Below the pieces are notes generated by a model. It was not told where the DNA came from, searched no databases, and saw only the letters and a program-made list of their open reading frames with translations. The position numbers and the translations under genes were made by a program. A stretch of DNA of 50,088 nucleotides from an uncultured Eubacteriales bacterium (GTDB lineage Bacteria; Bacillota; Clostridia; Peptostreptococcales; Anaerovoracaceae). The stretch is taken from contig CADADV010000015.1 of assembly GCA_902786815.1 (NCBI GenBank), forward strand, positions 1 to 50,088, in the 5' to 3' direction. Below, one piece after another: positions 50,006 to 50,088 of the stretch (its first letter is position 1; every line of letters starts with the position of its first letter).

Positions 50006-50088
50006 ATGGATCGAGCCTACGAATTCCGGATCTATCCGGACCGGCAGCAGCGTCAGCTCATCGCAAAGACTTTCGGCTGCTGCCGCCT
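50006..50088 (+). CDS. tnpB: TnpB/OrfB-type IS200/IS605 protein, N-terminal part (runs off the window)
   Basis: Only the first 27 codons are present. They begin MDRAYEFRIYPDRQQRQLIA and continue KTFGCCR. This is the canonical TnpB/OrfB N-terminus (RAYKFRIYPN..Q...I..TFGCCRFVYN). TnpB is an RNA-guided nuclease of IS200/IS605 and IS607 elements and the ancestor of Cas12. AAAAGGGG lies upstream of the ATG. No tnpA is seen in the 230 bp before it, so the element may be a tnpB-only form or have tnpA elsewhere. Confidence 0.85.
   Translation, partial: MDRAYEFRIYPDRQQRQLIAKTFGCCR

Overview
The window reads as a chromosomal segment of a moderately GC-rich Bacillota (class Clostridia) genome. The case rests on three things: the gene order pyrH-frr-uppS-cdsA-dxr-rseP-ispG-polC and rimP-nusA-rnpM-(L7Ae)-infB-rbfA-nrnA-truB-ribF, a PolC-type replicase, and low-GC Gram-positive style promoters and AGGAGG ribosome binding sites. 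Family-level placement is not possible from the sequence alone.

Layout. 1-1.0 kb: gene-poor DNA with a decayed reading frame and a small coiled-coil gene broken by a 10-bp loss inside a 33-bp tandem repeat. 1.1-5.6 kb (minus): a surface module, namely a SARP/BTAD regulator carrying a degenerate GGDEF-like domain, a small protein with a duplicated domain, a pilin-domain protein with three membrane segments, and an isopeptide-pilin-like protein with an atypical sorting signal. 5.7-13.5 kb: an XRE regulator, membrane proteins, thpR, a VOC protein, an HD hydrolase, a cysteine-desulfurase-like PLP enzyme and a Pro-rich repeat lipoprotein. 13.9-17.8 kb: tRNA-Val, a TetR regulator divergent from a PutP-type symporter, a small alarmone synthetase and a SipW-like signal peptidase. 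17.9-21.2 kb: an operon of 5-formyl-THF cyclo-ligase, dynamin-like GTPase, LarB and a flavin reductase-like protein.

21.2-43.8 kb is the conserved core: nucleotide and lipid precursor genes, the MEP isoprenoid genes dxr and ispG, the site-2 protease RseP, PolC, then the translation and transcription operon starting at rimP. Two things stand out. PolC lacks the proofreading exonuclease domain normally inserted in its PHP domain. The usual polC-rimP junction is split by about 4 kb holding a glycosyltransferase and a convergent MoxR-type AAA+ ATPase / DUF2201 (metallopeptidase-like plus VWA) pair.

43.9-50.1 kb is accessory: two identical tRNA-Pro(CGG) genes flanking a lipoprotein gene and a VOC gene, an alpha/beta hydrolase, tRNA-Gly(CCC), a large multidomain secreted surface protein, and at the right edge the start of an IS200/IS605-type TnpB gene behind a LexA-like box. 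A 12-mer (GCAAAAGCAATA) recurs in gene-to-gene junctions, and its octamer core is common throughout the window. The best candidates for new biology are the exonuclease-less PolC, the SARP-pseudo-GGDEF pilin module, and the AAA+/DUF2201 pair with an unusual N-terminal domain.
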